DNA of 64,000 nucleotides from Deltaproteobacteria bacterium (GTDB lineage Bacteria; Myxococcota_A; Polyangia; Polyangiales; Ga0077539): positions 1 to 64,000 of the forward strand of contig JADJAE010000032.1 in NCBI GenBank assembly GCA_016704445.1, read 5' to 3'. Under the pieces are notes generated by a model that was given only the letters and a program-made list of their open reading frames with translations, was not told the DNA's origin and did no database searches. The position numbers were made by a program, and so were the translations under genes. Position 1 is the first letter of the stretch. Each line of letters opens with the position of its first letter. Shown piece after piece: positions 53,273 through 63,694 of this stretch.

Positions 53273-54199
53273 TCAGACCGTCGCGAGGGTCTCCGGGAGC
53301 GTGACGATCACCCGGGTGAAGACGCCGAGCCTGGTCCGCAGGCCGACGTTGCCGCCGAGGCGAGCGACGGCCGTGCGCACCACGTCGAGACCCACTCCCC
53401 GCCCGGAGGTCCCGGTCACCTCCGCCCTGGTCGAGAACCCCGGGCGAAAGAGCATTTCCAGGAGCTCCTGTTCGCCCATCGCCTCGGCGGCCGCCCGGTC
53501 GAGCAGTCCACGAGCGACCGCTGCGCTCCTCACCGCCATCACGTCGACCCCGGCGCCGTCGTCCTCGACCTCCAGCGCCACGAGGCTGTCCGTGCGCCAC
53601 GCTCGGACGGTTATGCTCCCCTCGCGGCTCTTCCCACGGGCGACCCGCTCGTCGGGGAGCTCGATGCCGTGGTCGACGGCGTTGCGCAGCACGTGGGCCA
53701 GCGGCGCGCTGAGCGCGTCCATCGGTAGACCGTCGAGCGAGCTCGCCTCGCAGTTCACCACCAGCCGCACGTCCTTCGACAGCGCCCGAGAGAGCACCCG
53801 CACCTCCTGCACCATGCGCTCGAAGGCCGGCATCCGCCCGGCCTCCCCCGAGCGCCGCTCTCCCGCCGCCGCGAGGTGTCGCCCCAGCGCCGCGGCCGAG
53901 TCGAGGAGGAGGGCGTGCGTATCGGCGTCGAGGTCCACCCGACCGGAGCGCAGCGCGTCGAGGAGGTCTTCGAGCGCATGGGCGAGGCCCGTCACGGCGT
54001 CGAGGCCGCAGAACCCGGCGAGGCCCTTGAGGGTGTGCACCGCGCGGAAGAGCTCGCTCAGCTGCTCGGCGTCCTCGGGGCGCCGCAGGTCTGCACCCAC
54101 GAGAGCCGCGAGATGTCGCGCCGCGGCGGCGAGGAGGCCCTGCGCCTCGGCGAGGAGTTCGAGCCGGACGCTCGGTTCCAGCGCAGAGGCCTCGTCCAT
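53273..54199 (-). CDS. Minimal CheA-like histidine kinase (Hpt + HATPase, no CheW domain)
   Basis: A 308-residue protein. The N-terminal Hpt domain has phospho-acceptor H55 in RAVHTLKGLAGF. After a short linker with an RMVQEVRVLSRALSKDVRL segment, the ATPase domain shows HVLRNAVDHGIE (N box), DDGAGVDV (G1) and SGRGVGLDVVRTAVARLGG (G2). The P2 (CheY-binding) and P5 (CheW-like) domains are absent, and dimerisation helices are short. It follows a DUF971 gene after 13 bases, at the end of the rplC-rlmE operon. It may pair with a receiver elsewhere, for example the lone receiver at 489. Confidence 0.85.
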   Translation of the reverse strand: MDEASALEPSVRLELLAEAQGLLAAAARHLAALVGADLRRPEDAEQLSELFRAVHTLKGLAGFCGLDAVTGLAHALEDLLDALRSGRVDLDADTHALLLDSAAALGRHLAAAGERRSGEAGRMPAFERMVQEVRVLSRALSKDVRLVVNCEASSLDGLPMDALSAPLAHVLRNAVDHGIELPDERVARGKSREGSITVRAWRTDSLVALEVEDDGAGVDVMAVRSAAVARGLLDRAAAEAMGEQELLEMLFRPGFSTRAEVTGTSGRGVGLDVVRTAVARLGGNVGLRTRLGVFTRVIVTLPETLATV

Positions 54200-54212
54200 C
54201 GGCCGAGCGCGC

Positions 54213-54575
54213 TCAGGTGGTGGAGCGGGGGATCGCAGGCCGCGTACCGACCGCGCCGCCCTCCGCCGCGGACAGCTCTCCGAGCCGGCGCAGGTAGCGG
54301 AAGGTGTAGAGCCCCGAGCCGTGCCCGTCGCCCCAGGTGAACTGCAGGGCGTACGAGCCCACCTCCTCGATGCCGTTGATCTCGGAGTTCTGCCCGGGGA
54401 TGAAATTGATCTCGCCGGTGTGGCCCTGGCAGCCCGCGCAGGGGCAGTACCCGCGCACGAAGTCGTTGGGGAGCACGCTGGTGTGCCCGTCGGCCCAGTC
54501 GATCTCCAGCACCGCGGCGCCTCGCGGGGCGCGCACCATCGTCGGGGTCGTGGTCTTCGGGTCTGCGGTGGTCAT
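54213..54575 (-). CDS. DUF971 domain protein (gamma-butyrobetaine hydroxylase-like N-terminal)
   Basis: A 120-residue protein with the DUF971 pattern: AVLEIDWADGHTSVLP, the two-Cys loop YCPCAGCQGHTGE, and strand-turn QFTWGDGHGSGLYTFRYLRRL. Similar small proteins are linked with iron-sulfur handling. Its operon position is between rlmE and the CheA-like kinase. Function is not established. Confidence 0.85.
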   Translation of the reverse strand: MTTADPKTTTPTMVRAPRGAAVLEIDWADGHTSVLPNDFVRGYCPCAGCQGHTGEINFIPGQNSEINGIEEVGSYALQFTWGDGHGSGLYTFRYLRRLGELSAAEGGAVGTRPAIPRSTT

Positions 54576-54622
54576 GGCGGAGAGGGCTGATAGCCCCCGC
54601 GCGGCGCGACCGCAAGCGTTGC

Positions 54623-55228
<606 letters not shown>

Positions 55229-55240
55229 GGGACGGACGGA

Positions 55241-55942
55241 TCAGGCGTGGCGGCCGTTCTTGATCGCGCCGCGCACCGTGACGATGCCCTCGGCAGCGCC
55301 CGGAACCGCGCCCTCGATGAGCACGAGGTTCTGGTCGGCGATGACGCGGACGACCTTGAGGTTCTGCATGGTCGAGCGGGTGTTGCCGTGCTGACCGGGC
55401 ATCTTCTTGCCCGGGAGGGTGCGACCCGGGGTCATGTTGGTACCGATCGAGCCGCCGTGGCGGAAGTACTCGTGGGTGCCGTGCGAGGAGACGAAGCCCG
55501 CGAAGTGGTGGCGACGGATCACGCCCGAGAACCCCCGGCCGATGGTGGTGCCGGAGACGTCGACGAACTGACCCTCCTTGAAGATGTCGGACGCCGTGAG
55601 GACGTCGCCCTCGTTGTACTTGGCGGCCTCTTCGGCGCTCAGGCGGATCTCCTTGAGCGTGCGGGGATAGACCTGGATGTCGTGGCCCTGCTTGTTCTTG
55701 ATGGTGCGGGCGGGCGCCTTGCTCTTGTCAAAGTAGCCCTGGAGGGGCTTCGAGGTCAGCTTGGCGCGGCGCTCTCCGAAGGAGAGCTGAAGCGCGGTGT
55801 AGCCGTCCTTCTCCTCGGTGCGCTTGCGCACGACCACGCACGGACCAGCCTCGACGACGGTCACGCGGGCGACGTTGCCGCTCGCATCGAAGACCTGCGT
55901 AAACCCGAGCTTCTTACCAATCAAACCAGGAAGAGTGTTCAT
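55241..55942 (-). CDS. rplC: 50S ribosomal protein L3 (stand-alone)
   Basis: A 233-residue ribosomal protein. Family motifs are LPGLIGKKLGFTQVFD, DVSGTTIGRGFSGVIRRH (extended loop), GSIGTNMTPGRTLPGKKMPGQHG and QNLKVVRVI. Unusually, it is not in the S10-operon context: neither rpsJ nor rplD is beside it. It starts the rplC-rlmE-DUF971-CheA-like run. It may be the only rplC, relocated, or a paralog. Confidence 0.96.
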   Translation of the reverse strand: MNTLPGLIGKKLGFTQVFDASGNVARVTVVEAGPCVVVRKRTEEKDGYTALQLSFGERRAKLTSKPLQGYFDKSKAPARTIKNKQGHDIQVYPRTLKEIRLSAEEAAKYNEGDVLTASDIFKEGQFVDVSGTTIGRGFSGVIRRHHFAGFVSSHGTHEYFRHGGSIGTNMTPGRTLPGKKMPGQHGNTRSTMQNLKVVRVIADQNLVLIEGAVPGAAEGIVTVRGAIKNGRHA

Positions 55943-55997
55943 GAGTTACCCTGTTAACCTTCGGAGGGCGCGGACTATACGGAGATCGATCTTGCCG

Positions 55998-56936
55998 TCA
56001 AGACGCTCCCGCGACCGCAGGCAGCGGCACCACGGCGCGGCGAGTGACCACTGCGTCGCGCACGCTCGCGGTCACCGTCGCGCCGTCCCACACGATCGCC
56101 CGCGACACCGTCGCGGAAGGTGCGATCAGGGCGCCCGAGCCGATCACCACCGGCGAGGAGAGACCCGACCGGTCGACCCCTGGAGGCGCGAAGACCCCAT
56201 CGGCGGAGGGCGTGACCCCGGCCCATCGCAGCGCCCCGGTGGCCAGCGCGAAGTTCACCGCCGCGTAGCTCTCGAGGGTGCCCAGATCGAACCACGGTCC
56301 GTCATCGAGCACCCCGGCGACGACCCTCCGCGCGCGAGCAGCCGCCGCAGCGTGTGCCGCACCACGCAGCCCCCCGGCGGGCAGGTCGTCGGCGATGGAG
56401 CTCGACACCACGTAGACCCCGGTGAACACACAGCGCCGGGTGGGCACCGCCGCCGGCGGCCCCTCGTCGAGGATGCGACGCACCCTCCCCCCGGCGTCGA
56501 GCTCGATGGCGCCGAGGGCGCTCGCGCGCGGATCATCGCGCAGCACCATGGTCACCCGCGCCCCCAGCGAGCGGTGCGCCGCCATCGCCTGCGCGAGGTC
56601 GGGCCGCGCGAGCACGTCGCCGTTGAACACCACGAACTCCTCGCCCAGGTGCGCGAGCGCGTTTCGGATGGCGCCGCCCGTGCCGAGGAGCGTCGCCTCC
56701 CGCAGCACCGTGAGCGACGCGCCGCGGGCCGAGCAGAGCGGCGAGAGCGCGGGCTCGATCTGCTCGGCGAGGTGATGGGCGTTTGCCACGACGCGCCGCA
56801 CCCCGGCCGCAGCGAGGTGGTCGATCGCGAAGGCCGCGAGCGGGCGGTCGAGCACGGGCACCAGGGGCTTCGGGCGCTCCTCGGTGAGGGGTCGCAGGCG
56901 GGTGCCGAGGCCGGCGCAGAGCAGCAACGCGTCCAT
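55998..56936 (-). CDS. Nucleotidyltransferase (NTP_transferase, sugar-phosphate type), possible compensating frameshifts
   Basis: A 312-residue enzyme that activates a sugar-1-phosphate with NTP. It has the nucleotide-binding signature LLCAGLGTRLRPLTEERPKPLVPV, metal-binding FNGDVL, and a substrate region ARVTMVLRDDP. The C-terminal part resembles a short left-handed helix region (SSPVVIGSGALIAPSATVSR). Between about 56327 and 56375 the printed frame reads an Ala-rich string. The neighbouring frame there reads CVVRHTLRRLLARGG, a better fit, so a GGGGGG run may have one extra and a later GGG one missing base. The N-terminus and the C-terminus are in the same frame. Confidence 0.85.
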   Translation of the reverse strand: MDALLLCAGLGTRLRPLTEERPKPLVPVLDRPLAAFAIDHLAAAGVRRVVANAHHLAEQIEPALSPLCSARGASLTVLREATLLGTGGAIRNALAHLGEEFVVFNGDVLARPDLAQAMAAHRSLGARVTMVLRDDPRASALGAIELDAGGRVRRILDEGPPAAVPTRRCVFTGVYVVSSSIADDLPAGGLRGAAHAAAAARARRVVAGVLDDGPWFDLGTLESYAAVNFALATGALRWAGVTPSADGVFAPPGVDRSGLSSPVVIGSGALIAPSATVSRAIVWDGATVTASVRDAVVTRRAVVPLPAVAGAS

Positions 56937-57039
56937 GTTCTGGCAATGGGCTTTACCCGACCCCGAGGGGATGCGGCGACATTCCTGCGTCCGGCAGTGG
57001 TTGCGCGCGCGACGGGTCGGCCACTATGTACCGCGGGCA

Positions 57040-57975
57040 GTGGGCAGCTCCGACCTCTCTCCAGGCCTCGTGATCGACGATCGCTGGGAGCTCCTCTCCG
57101 CCCTCGCGACCGGATCGAGCGGGGAGGTGTTCGCGTCGAGGGAGCGTCAGACCGGCCGCGAGGTGGCCATCAAGGTGATGCGCTCCGACCTCATGGGCGA
57201 CCCGGTGGCGGTGAAGCGCTTCGAGCGCGAGGCGCAGGCTACGGGCTCCATCCTCCATCCCAAGGTGGTGCGGGTGATCGGCTACGGTCACCACCAGGGC
57301 CGCCCCTACCTCGCCATGGAACTCCTCCACGGCGAGACCCTCGAGGCCCGCCTCGGGCGCGGCCCCGTCGCCCGAGAGCGCTCCCTCGCCGTCATCGCCC
57401 AGATCGCCGCCGCGCTCGACGCCGCGCACGCCGCCGGGGTGATCCACCGGGATCTCAAGCCGGACAACGTCTTCCTGCTGGAGGGCGACGCGGTCGACGT
57501 GAGGGTGCTCGACTTCGGCTACGCCAAGCTCGCCGACAACCTCGTCGGCGACGGGAGCCTCACCGCCGCCAACGCCCTGCTCGGCACGCCCCTCTATATG
57601 GCCCCAGAGCAGGTGCAGGCCTCGCGCGAGGTCGACGCCCGGGCCGACCTCTGGTCCCTCGGGGTCATCGCCTACGAGCTCGTGGTCGGCAGGGCGCCCT
57701 TCCCCTCCACCAACGTGGCCGACCTGTTCGTCGAGATCCTCGCGAGCCCCATTCCCCCACCCAGCTCCATCGACCCATCGCTCCCCCGGCGCCTCGACGC
57801 CTGGGCGGCCCGGGCCCTCGCCCGCGCGAGAGAAGATCGCTTCCCGAGCGCGGCCGCCCTCTCCGAGGCGCTGGCCGCCGCGGCGCGGCCGGAGCGCAGG
57901 CGTTATGCGCTGCTGGTGGCGCTCATCGCCCTGGCGCTGATCGCCCTCGCGCTTGCGGTCGCCCGATCGCGATGA
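57040..57975 (+). CDS. Ser/Thr protein kinase (eukaryotic-like) with C-terminal membrane helix
   Basis: A 311-residue kinase. The ATP-binding Lys is K45 in VAIKVM, the catalytic loop is IHRDLKPDN (Asp D138) and the magnesium motif is LDFGYAK (D158), with APE motif TPLYMAPEQ. The glycine loop is degenerate (ATGSSGEVF). The last 18 residues form a hydrophobic helix (LLVALIALALIALALAVA), so it may be tail-anchored. GTG 57040 is a reasonable start; conserved sequence begins at about residue 8. It is next to ugd. Confidence 0.9.
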   Translation: MGSSDLSPGLVIDDRWELLSALATGSSGEVFASRERQTGREVAIKVMRSDLMGDPVAVKRFEREAQATGSILHPKVVRVIGYGHHQGRPYLAMELLHGETLEARLGRGPVARERSLAVIAQIAAALDAAHAAGVIHRDLKPDNVFLLEGDAVDVRVLDFGYAKLADNLVGDGSLTAANALLGTPLYMAPEQVQASREVDARADLWSLGVIAYELVVGRAPFPSTNVADLFVEILASPIPPPSSIDPSLPRRLDAWAARALARAREDRFPSAAALSEALAAAARPERRRYALLVALIALALIALALAVARSR

Positions 57976-57988
57976 TACCGGCGCGCTC

Positions 57989-59302
<1,314 letters not shown>

Positions 59303-59358
59303 GCCGGGCCGTGTGGTAGGTTCCCCGACGTTCGATCGGCTGAAGGAGGTACAGGGCC

Positions 59359-59550
59359 ATGGCGACTGCGCGCGAAGAGAAGAACAAGGAAGCAGTGAAG
59401 AAGGGCATCGTCGCCGCTGCGACCGCGGCGGGCTCCGTGGCGGTCATCGTCGCGGGCGCGCCGGTGGCCGGAGCCGTCGGCCTCGGTGTCAGCGCAGTGC
59501 TCGGCTATCGCTGGGTGAAGTACCGCATCGACAACTCCATCCGCTTCTGA
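59359..59550 (+). CDS. Small membrane-associated protein
   Basis: A 63-residue protein with a good ribosome site (GGAGG 12 bases before the ATG). It is a Lys/Glu-rich start (ATAREEKNKEAVKKG) followed by a hydrophobic Ala/Gly/Val stretch (IVAAATAAGSVAVIVAGAP, then GAVGLGVSAVLGYRW). Likely a small single- or two-pass membrane protein. Not recognised. Confidence 0.65.
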   Translation: MATAREEKNKEAVKKGIVAAATAAGSVAVIVAGAPVAGAVGLGVSAVLGYRWVKYRIDNSIRF

Positions 59551-59636
59551 CCTTTCCCCTCTCCTCCGAACACCTGCGCGGGGCGTCAGACTCGCCTTGA
59601 CCCTCGCGAAGCGTGCGTGTAACCGTCGCGCGCCCT

Positions 59637-60311
59637 ATGAGTGCCCCCGCGCGTTCCGGCTCCGGTTTGTCCCTTGCGAAAGAACGTTCCCGCAGCCGCT
59701 GGATGGCGGTGCTGGTCGCGCTCATGCTCGCGGTCGCGGCCCCGAAGCTCTACGCGCAGGTGCGCCTCGCGGTGGTCGACATGCAGCGCGCCATCCTCGA
59801 GACCGAGGAGGGCCGCCGCGCCAAGAACCAGCTGAAGAAGCTCTTCGAGTCGCGCCAGGAGCAGCTCAACGGCCGCCAGGAGCAGCTCAAGCGGCTCAAG
59901 GCCGACCTCGAGAAGCAGGAGCGGGTGCTCTCTCGCGACGCGCTGCAGAAGCGCATGAGCGAGTACCAGGAGCAGCTCGTCAGCCTGCAGAAGAACTACA
60001 TGGAGTACCAGCAGGAGCTGGCCCAGCGTGAGGCCGAGCTCACCAAGCAGATCCTGGTGAACCTCCAGGGTGTGGTGCGGCAGATCGGCACCGCCGAGGG
60101 ATACACCGCGATCTTCGACCAGAGCGGCATCGTCTGGGCGCCCACGCACATCGACCTCACCGACCGGGTGATCGCGGAGTTCAACCGCGCTCACCCGCCG
60201 TCGAGCGAAGCGGCCCCGGCCGCCGGTGACGGAGGCGCCCGCCCGGCGCGGCCCGCCGCGGGTCGACCGGCCGCGGCCGGCACCAACCCGCACCCGCGCG
60301 GACAGCAGTGA
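59637..60311 (+). CDS. OmpH/Skp-family periplasmic chaperone
   Basis: A 224-residue protein. A signal peptide (VLVALMLAVAAPKLYAQ) is followed by the Skp/OmpH pattern: VRLAVVDMQRAILETEEGR, a long helical tentacle region (about 60-150), and YTAIFDQSGIVWAPTHIDLTDRVI. Skp traps unfolded outer-membrane proteins. A Pro/Ala-rich tail is unconserved. The usual bamA and lpxD neighbours are absent. Confidence 0.92.
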   Translation: MSAPARSGSGLSLAKERSRSRWMAVLVALMLAVAAPKLYAQVRLAVVDMQRAILETEEGRRAKNQLKKLFESRQEQLNGRQEQLKRLKADLEKQERVLSRDALQKRMSEYQEQLVSLQKNYMEYQQELAQREAELTKQILVNLQGVVRQIGTAEGYTAIFDQSGIVWAPTHIDLTDRVIAEFNRAHPPSSEAAPAAGDGGARPARPAAGRPAAAGTNPHPRGQQ

Positions 60312-60363
60312 GCGATCGCACGTAGCGACGATGGTTTCCCTTTCACCCAATGGAGCACGTTTG

Positions 60364-60948
60364 ATGAACCGATGGATCGTGGCTGCGCTGTGCAGCTCGT
60401 TGGTGGTCGGCTGTGGCGCCTCGAACGACGCGCCGATCGTGGCGGCGGACAGCGGCACGGGCGGCGGCGCCGACACCGGCTCGCCGGTCGACACGGGCGC
60501 CTCGACCGATCGCGGGAGCGCGACCACCGACCGTGGATCGTCGACGGATCGCGGGAGCGCGACCACCGACCGTGGAGCCCCGACCTCGAACTTCGGCACC
60601 TGCGGCGAGACCGTGGCGCGCCAGGTCTGCATGTGCGGACAGATGGACAACGTCTGTCAGAGCCAGGCCCTCTCCTCCGACATGAACTGCGCCCAGTGCC
60701 TCGTGGCAAACCAGGCCGCCTGCTGCCCGACCGAGGCGATGGCGCTGCAGACGTGCATCCAGGGCGCTCAGATGACCTGCTCCGACCAGGCGTGCCTCCA
60801 ACGCACCTGCATGACCCAGGTCGCCGCGATGCAGACCTGCCAGATGAGCCGCCTCCAGACCGAGGCGATGGCCGGCATGGGCGCCTGCCTCCAGGGCTAC
60901 ATCGGCTGCATCGGCGTGCTCTCGCAGGGCTTCGGCTCCTGCCCCTGA
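60364..60948 (+). CDS. Cys-rich lipoprotein with Asp/Thr/Ser repeats
   Basis: A 194-residue lipoprotein (lipobox LVVGCGAS). The linker at about 25-80 contains a 13-residue unit (TDRGSATTDRGSS-like) repeated twice. The mature domain has about 16 Cys in a regular spacing (QVCMCGQMDNVC, MNCAQCLVANQAACC, LQTCIQGAQMTC, QACLQRTCM), similar in style to the 42422 protein. Probably a disulfide-bonded surface protein. Family not recognised. Confidence 0.7.
   Translation: MNRWIVAALCSSLVVGCGASNDAPIVAADSGTGGGADTGSPVDTGASTDRGSATTDRGSSTDRGSATTDRGAPTSNFGTCGETVARQVCMCGQMDNVCQSQALSSDMNCAQCLVANQAACCPTEAMALQTCIQGAQMTCSDQACLQRTCMTQVAAMQTCQMSRLQTEAMAGMGACLQGYIGCIGVLSQGFGSCP
60508..60576 (+). repeat. Direct repeat, period 39 bases, in the 60364 gene
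   Basis: A 30-base block beginning GATCGCGGGAGCGCGACCAC occurs at 60508 and again 39 bases later at 60547. It encodes the TDRGS repeats of the lipoprotein linker. It is likely to vary in copy number. Confidence 0.6.
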
Positions 60949-60988
60949 TCGCTCCCCTCCCCTTCCATCACCACCCCCCTCGTCCCGC

Positions 60989-61013
60989 GACCGGGCGCCT
61001 CGGAGCGCCGGTC
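60989..61013. terminator. Hairpin between convergent genes
   Basis: GACCGGGCGC (60989-60998) can pair with GCGCCGGTC (61005-61013) with one bulged G, in the 63-base gap between the Cys-rich lipoprotein and the carbonic-anhydrase-like gene. No T-run follows, so it is only a weak terminator candidate. Confidence 0.35.
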
Positions 61014-61524
61014 AGCGGTGACGTGCGGACAGGTCGACGTAGGCCATCCAGCCCTCGTGGATCATCGCCCGGTCGCCGTCGTTGAGCCGACGAACCTTCT
61101 TCGCAGGGCTCCCCAGGTAGAGCCACCCTGACTCCAGCCGGGAGCGCGGCGTCACCAGCGAGCCCGCGCCGAGGACCACATCCGTCTCGATCACCGCCAG
61201 GTCGAGCACGATCGATCCCATGCCCACGAGCACCCGGTCGCCGATCGTGCAGCCGTGGAGGATCACCCGGTGACCGACAGTCACCTCGTCGCCGATCGTC
61301 GTCGACGAGAGCCCGGTCGTGCCGTGCACCATCGAGATGTCCTGGACGTTGCTGCGCGCCCCGATGCGGATCGGCGCCACGTCGCCGCGCAGCACCGCGC
61401 CGTACCAGATCGAGCTCCCCGGGCCGACGACCACATCGCCGAGGAGCGCCGCGTTGGCGGCCACGAAGGCCCCCTCGCCGAGGGAGGGCGTGACGCCCTC
61501 GAAGGCACGGATGATGGCGCTCAC
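61012..61524 (-). CDS. Gamma-carbonic-anhydrase-like (left-handed beta-helix) protein
   Basis: A 170-residue hexapeptide-repeat protein of the YrdA/CaiE type. Possible metal ligands are His in SNVQDISMVHG and the two in VTVGHRVILHGC. The fold is a trimer of left-handed helices (GDVVVGPGSSIWYGAVLRG). The C-terminal helix (GSPAKKVRRLNDGDRAMI) is typical. The start GTG overlaps miaB's stop (GTGA). Carbonic anhydrase activity is possible but not certain. Confidence 0.9.
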   Translation of the reverse strand: MSAIIRAFEGVTPSLGEGAFVAANAALLGDVVVGPGSSIWYGAVLRGDVAPIRIGARSNVQDISMVHGTTGLSSTTIGDEVTVGHRVILHGCTIGDRVLVGMGSIVLDLAVIETDVVLGAGSLVTPRSRLESGWLYLGSPAKKVRRLNDGDRAMIHEGWMAYVDLSARHR

Positions 61525-62927
61525 GCCTGCACCACCGGCAGCGCGATGCGACGGTGCGTCTGGACCACCCTGGGCGGCGCCGGGCGCTTCACCGACTCCA
61601 GCCTTCCCTCCAGGGAGTGCTTGTTGGCGCGGGCGATCTCCGCGACCACCACCGCCCCGGCGTCGAGGCCCGGGGCGCCCGGCAGGTGGACGATCTCGTT
61701 GCGGCGCGTGCGACCGACGCGGGTGCTCGCCCCAGGGCGGCTCGGCCCCTCGATGAGCACCTCGACGCGCGATCCCACCATGGACGCGAGGTTGGCGCGG
61801 GTGAGCGCCTCGGACACCTCGAAGAGCGCGAGCAGCCGGGTCTGCTTCTCCTCGTCGCTCACGTCGTCCTCGAGGCGCAGCGCGGGAGTGTGCGGCCGGG
61901 GCGAATACTTGAACCCGTAAAGCGCCGAGAAGCCCACCTCGCGCACCAGCGAGAGCGTGAGCTCGAAGTCCGCGGCGGTCTCGCCAGGGAAACCGACGAT
62001 GATGTCGGTGGACATCGTCAGCGAGGGCCGCGCCGAGCGCAGCGCGTCGACCCGGGCGACGTACTCCGCGCGGGTGTACCGGCGGATCATGCGCTTCAGC
62101 ATGCGGTCGGAGCCGGATTGCACGGGCATGTGGACGTGGTCGGCCAGCACCGGGAGCTCGGCGTGGGCGCGCACCAGCGAGGCCGTGAGGTGACGCGGGT
62201 GCGGCGAGGTGTAGCGGAGCCGGTCGAGCCCGGGGGCCTCCTCGGCGATGCGGCGCAGCAGCGCAGGAAACTGCGACTCGTCGGGGTCGCGGTCGGCCTC
62301 CACGGGGGCCGACGGGTCCATGAAGCTGTTGACCGTCTGGCCGAGGAGCACCACCTCGCGGGCGCCGCCGTCGACCAGCGCCCGCACCTCGCGCACCACG
62401 TCGTCCGCCGGGCGGTAGCGCTCGGGGCCGCGGGTGTACGGCACGATGCAGAACGAGCAGCGCTCGTCGCAGCCCTTCATCACGGTGACGTACGCGCTCG
62501 CGCCGACTCCCCCCTCGCGCACCTGGTTGGTGAGGAAGCGCGGGTCGTCCACGTCGAAGACCGTGCGCACCGACGGGGTCGCGCCCATCTCGGCGTCGCG
62601 GACGAGCGCGGGCAGCTCGGCCAGGTTGTCGGGACCGATCACCACGTCGATGAAGGGCATGTCCTTCACGAGGCGCTCGCCCTCCTGCTGCGCGACGCAC
62701 CCGGCCACCACCAGCACCACGTCGGACTTCTTCAGCCGGCCCGCCTCGCTGCGGAGCTTCTGCTCGGCCTTCTCGCGCACCGAGCAGGTGTTGAGGATCA
62801 CCACGTCCGCCCCCTCCACCTCGGGGACGATCTCGTAGCCAGCGGCGAGCATCAGCTCCTCGATCCGCTGGGAGTCGTGGACGTTCATCTGGCAGCCGAA
62901 GGTCACCAGGGCGAGGCGCTTGGTCAT
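61521..62927 (-). CDS. miaB: tRNA-2-methylthio-N6-dimethylallyladenosine synthase (MiaB)
   Basis: A 468-residue radical-SAM enzyme adding a methylthio group to i6A37 of tRNA. The N-terminal (UPF0004) cluster Cys are C12, C48 and C77. The radical-SAM CxxxCxxC is C153, C157, C160 (KGCDERCSFC). The C-terminal TRAM domain lies at about 378-445. Start ATG 62927. Confidence 0.97.
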   Translation of the reverse strand: MTKRLALVTFGCQMNVHDSQRIEELMLAAGYEIVPEVEGADVVILNTCSVREKAEQKLRSEAGRLKKSDVVLVVAGCVAQQEGERLVKDMPFIDVVIGPDNLAELPALVRDAEMGATPSVRTVFDVDDPRFLTNQVREGGVGASAYVTVMKGCDERCSFCIVPYTRGPERYRPADDVVREVRALVDGGAREVVLLGQTVNSFMDPSAPVEADRDPDESQFPALLRRIAEEAPGLDRLRYTSPHPRHLTASLVRAHAELPVLADHVHMPVQSGSDRMLKRMIRRYTRAEYVARVDALRSARPSLTMSTDIIVGFPGETAADFELTLSLVREVGFSALYGFKYSPRPHTPALRLEDDVSDEEKQTRLLALFEVSEALTRANLASMVGSRVEVLIEGPSRPGASTRVGRTRRNEIVHLPGAPGLDAGAVVVAEIARANKHSLEGRLESVKRPAPPRVVQTHRRIALPVVQA

Positions 62928-63045
62928 GGGTCGATGGGTTCCGGCGTGGAGGGCTAAAACGAGTGAAGGGCGGGAGGTTGTTCTGCCGGGTGCACAGGGT
63001 CAAGGGCGGCCGCCGGGCCCTTGCGCCGGGCCTCTGCCCCCTACC

Positions 63046-63690
63046 ATGCTGCGCGCGACGATGGATCCGCTTCCCTCCCGCTACGCCGCGTTCGCGCTGA
63101 TGCTCGCGGCCCCGCTCTCCGCGCAGGCGCAGCCGTGGCTTGCCCCGCCGAGGCCCGCCGCGAGGCTCGGCAACGGTCCGCTGCTGCTCGACGAGCACCC
63201 CGCCCCGGGGCGGGTGCCGCTCCGGCTGCGCTCTCCCTCCCGGCCGCAGCACGTGGTCATCGAGGCCCGCTCCGCGGTCGTCTCCGCCGAGCAGCCCGGC
63301 CCCATCCTCCGCGCGGCGGGGGCCTGCAACACGCCCTGCCTGCTCTGGGTGCCGCGGGGCACGCTGCGGCTGCGCAGCACCGCGCCGGGGCTGCGCTCGA
63401 CCGACCTCGACATCGACGTCGACGCCGCGACCTCCATCGATGTGCGCGCCCCGTCGAGCGCGCTCTTCAACGTCGGCACCGGGCTCACCGCGCTCGGGGC
63501 CACGGTGATGATCGCCACCGCCTCGGTGGCCCTCGCCCAGCAGATCAACGGCGTCGCCGCGGACGATCAGCTGCGCCCGACCGCGGCCATCGGCCTCTCG
63601 CTGCTCGGCGCGCTGATCATGGGCGCCGGCATTCCCCTGCTGGTCGCGCACCGCACGGGCTACCGGCAGGCGGCCCTGCCCCAGCGGTAG
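63046..63690 (+). CDS. Exported membrane protein of unknown function
   Basis: A 214-residue protein. A signal peptide (FALMLAAPLSAQAQP) and a mature domain with a Cys pair (GACNTPCLLW) are followed by two hydrophobic helices near the C-terminus (GTGLTALGATVMIATASVAL, IGLSLLGALIMGAGIPLLV). An ATG at 63061 is an alternative start. A PEGA-like pattern (TPCLLWVPRGTLRLRSTAPG) suggests a small beta domain. Function not recognised. Confidence 0.65.
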   Translation: MLRATMDPLPSRYAAFALMLAAPLSAQAQPWLAPPRPAARLGNGPLLLDEHPAPGRVPLRLRSPSRPQHVVIEARSAVVSAEQPGPILRAAGACNTPCLLWVPRGTLRLRSTAPGLRSTDLDIDVDAATSIDVRAPSSALFNVGTGLTALGATVMIATASVALAQQINGVAADDQLRPTAAIGLSLLGALIMGAGIPLLVAHRTGYRQAALPQR

Positions 63691-63694
63691 CGCG

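Noticed and set aside
61012..63651. Long minus-strand open frame joining the carbonic-anhydrase-like gene to sequence beyond miaB
   Set aside because: Only its last 170 codons are coding; the rest is an off-frame reading of miaB and of the opposite strand.
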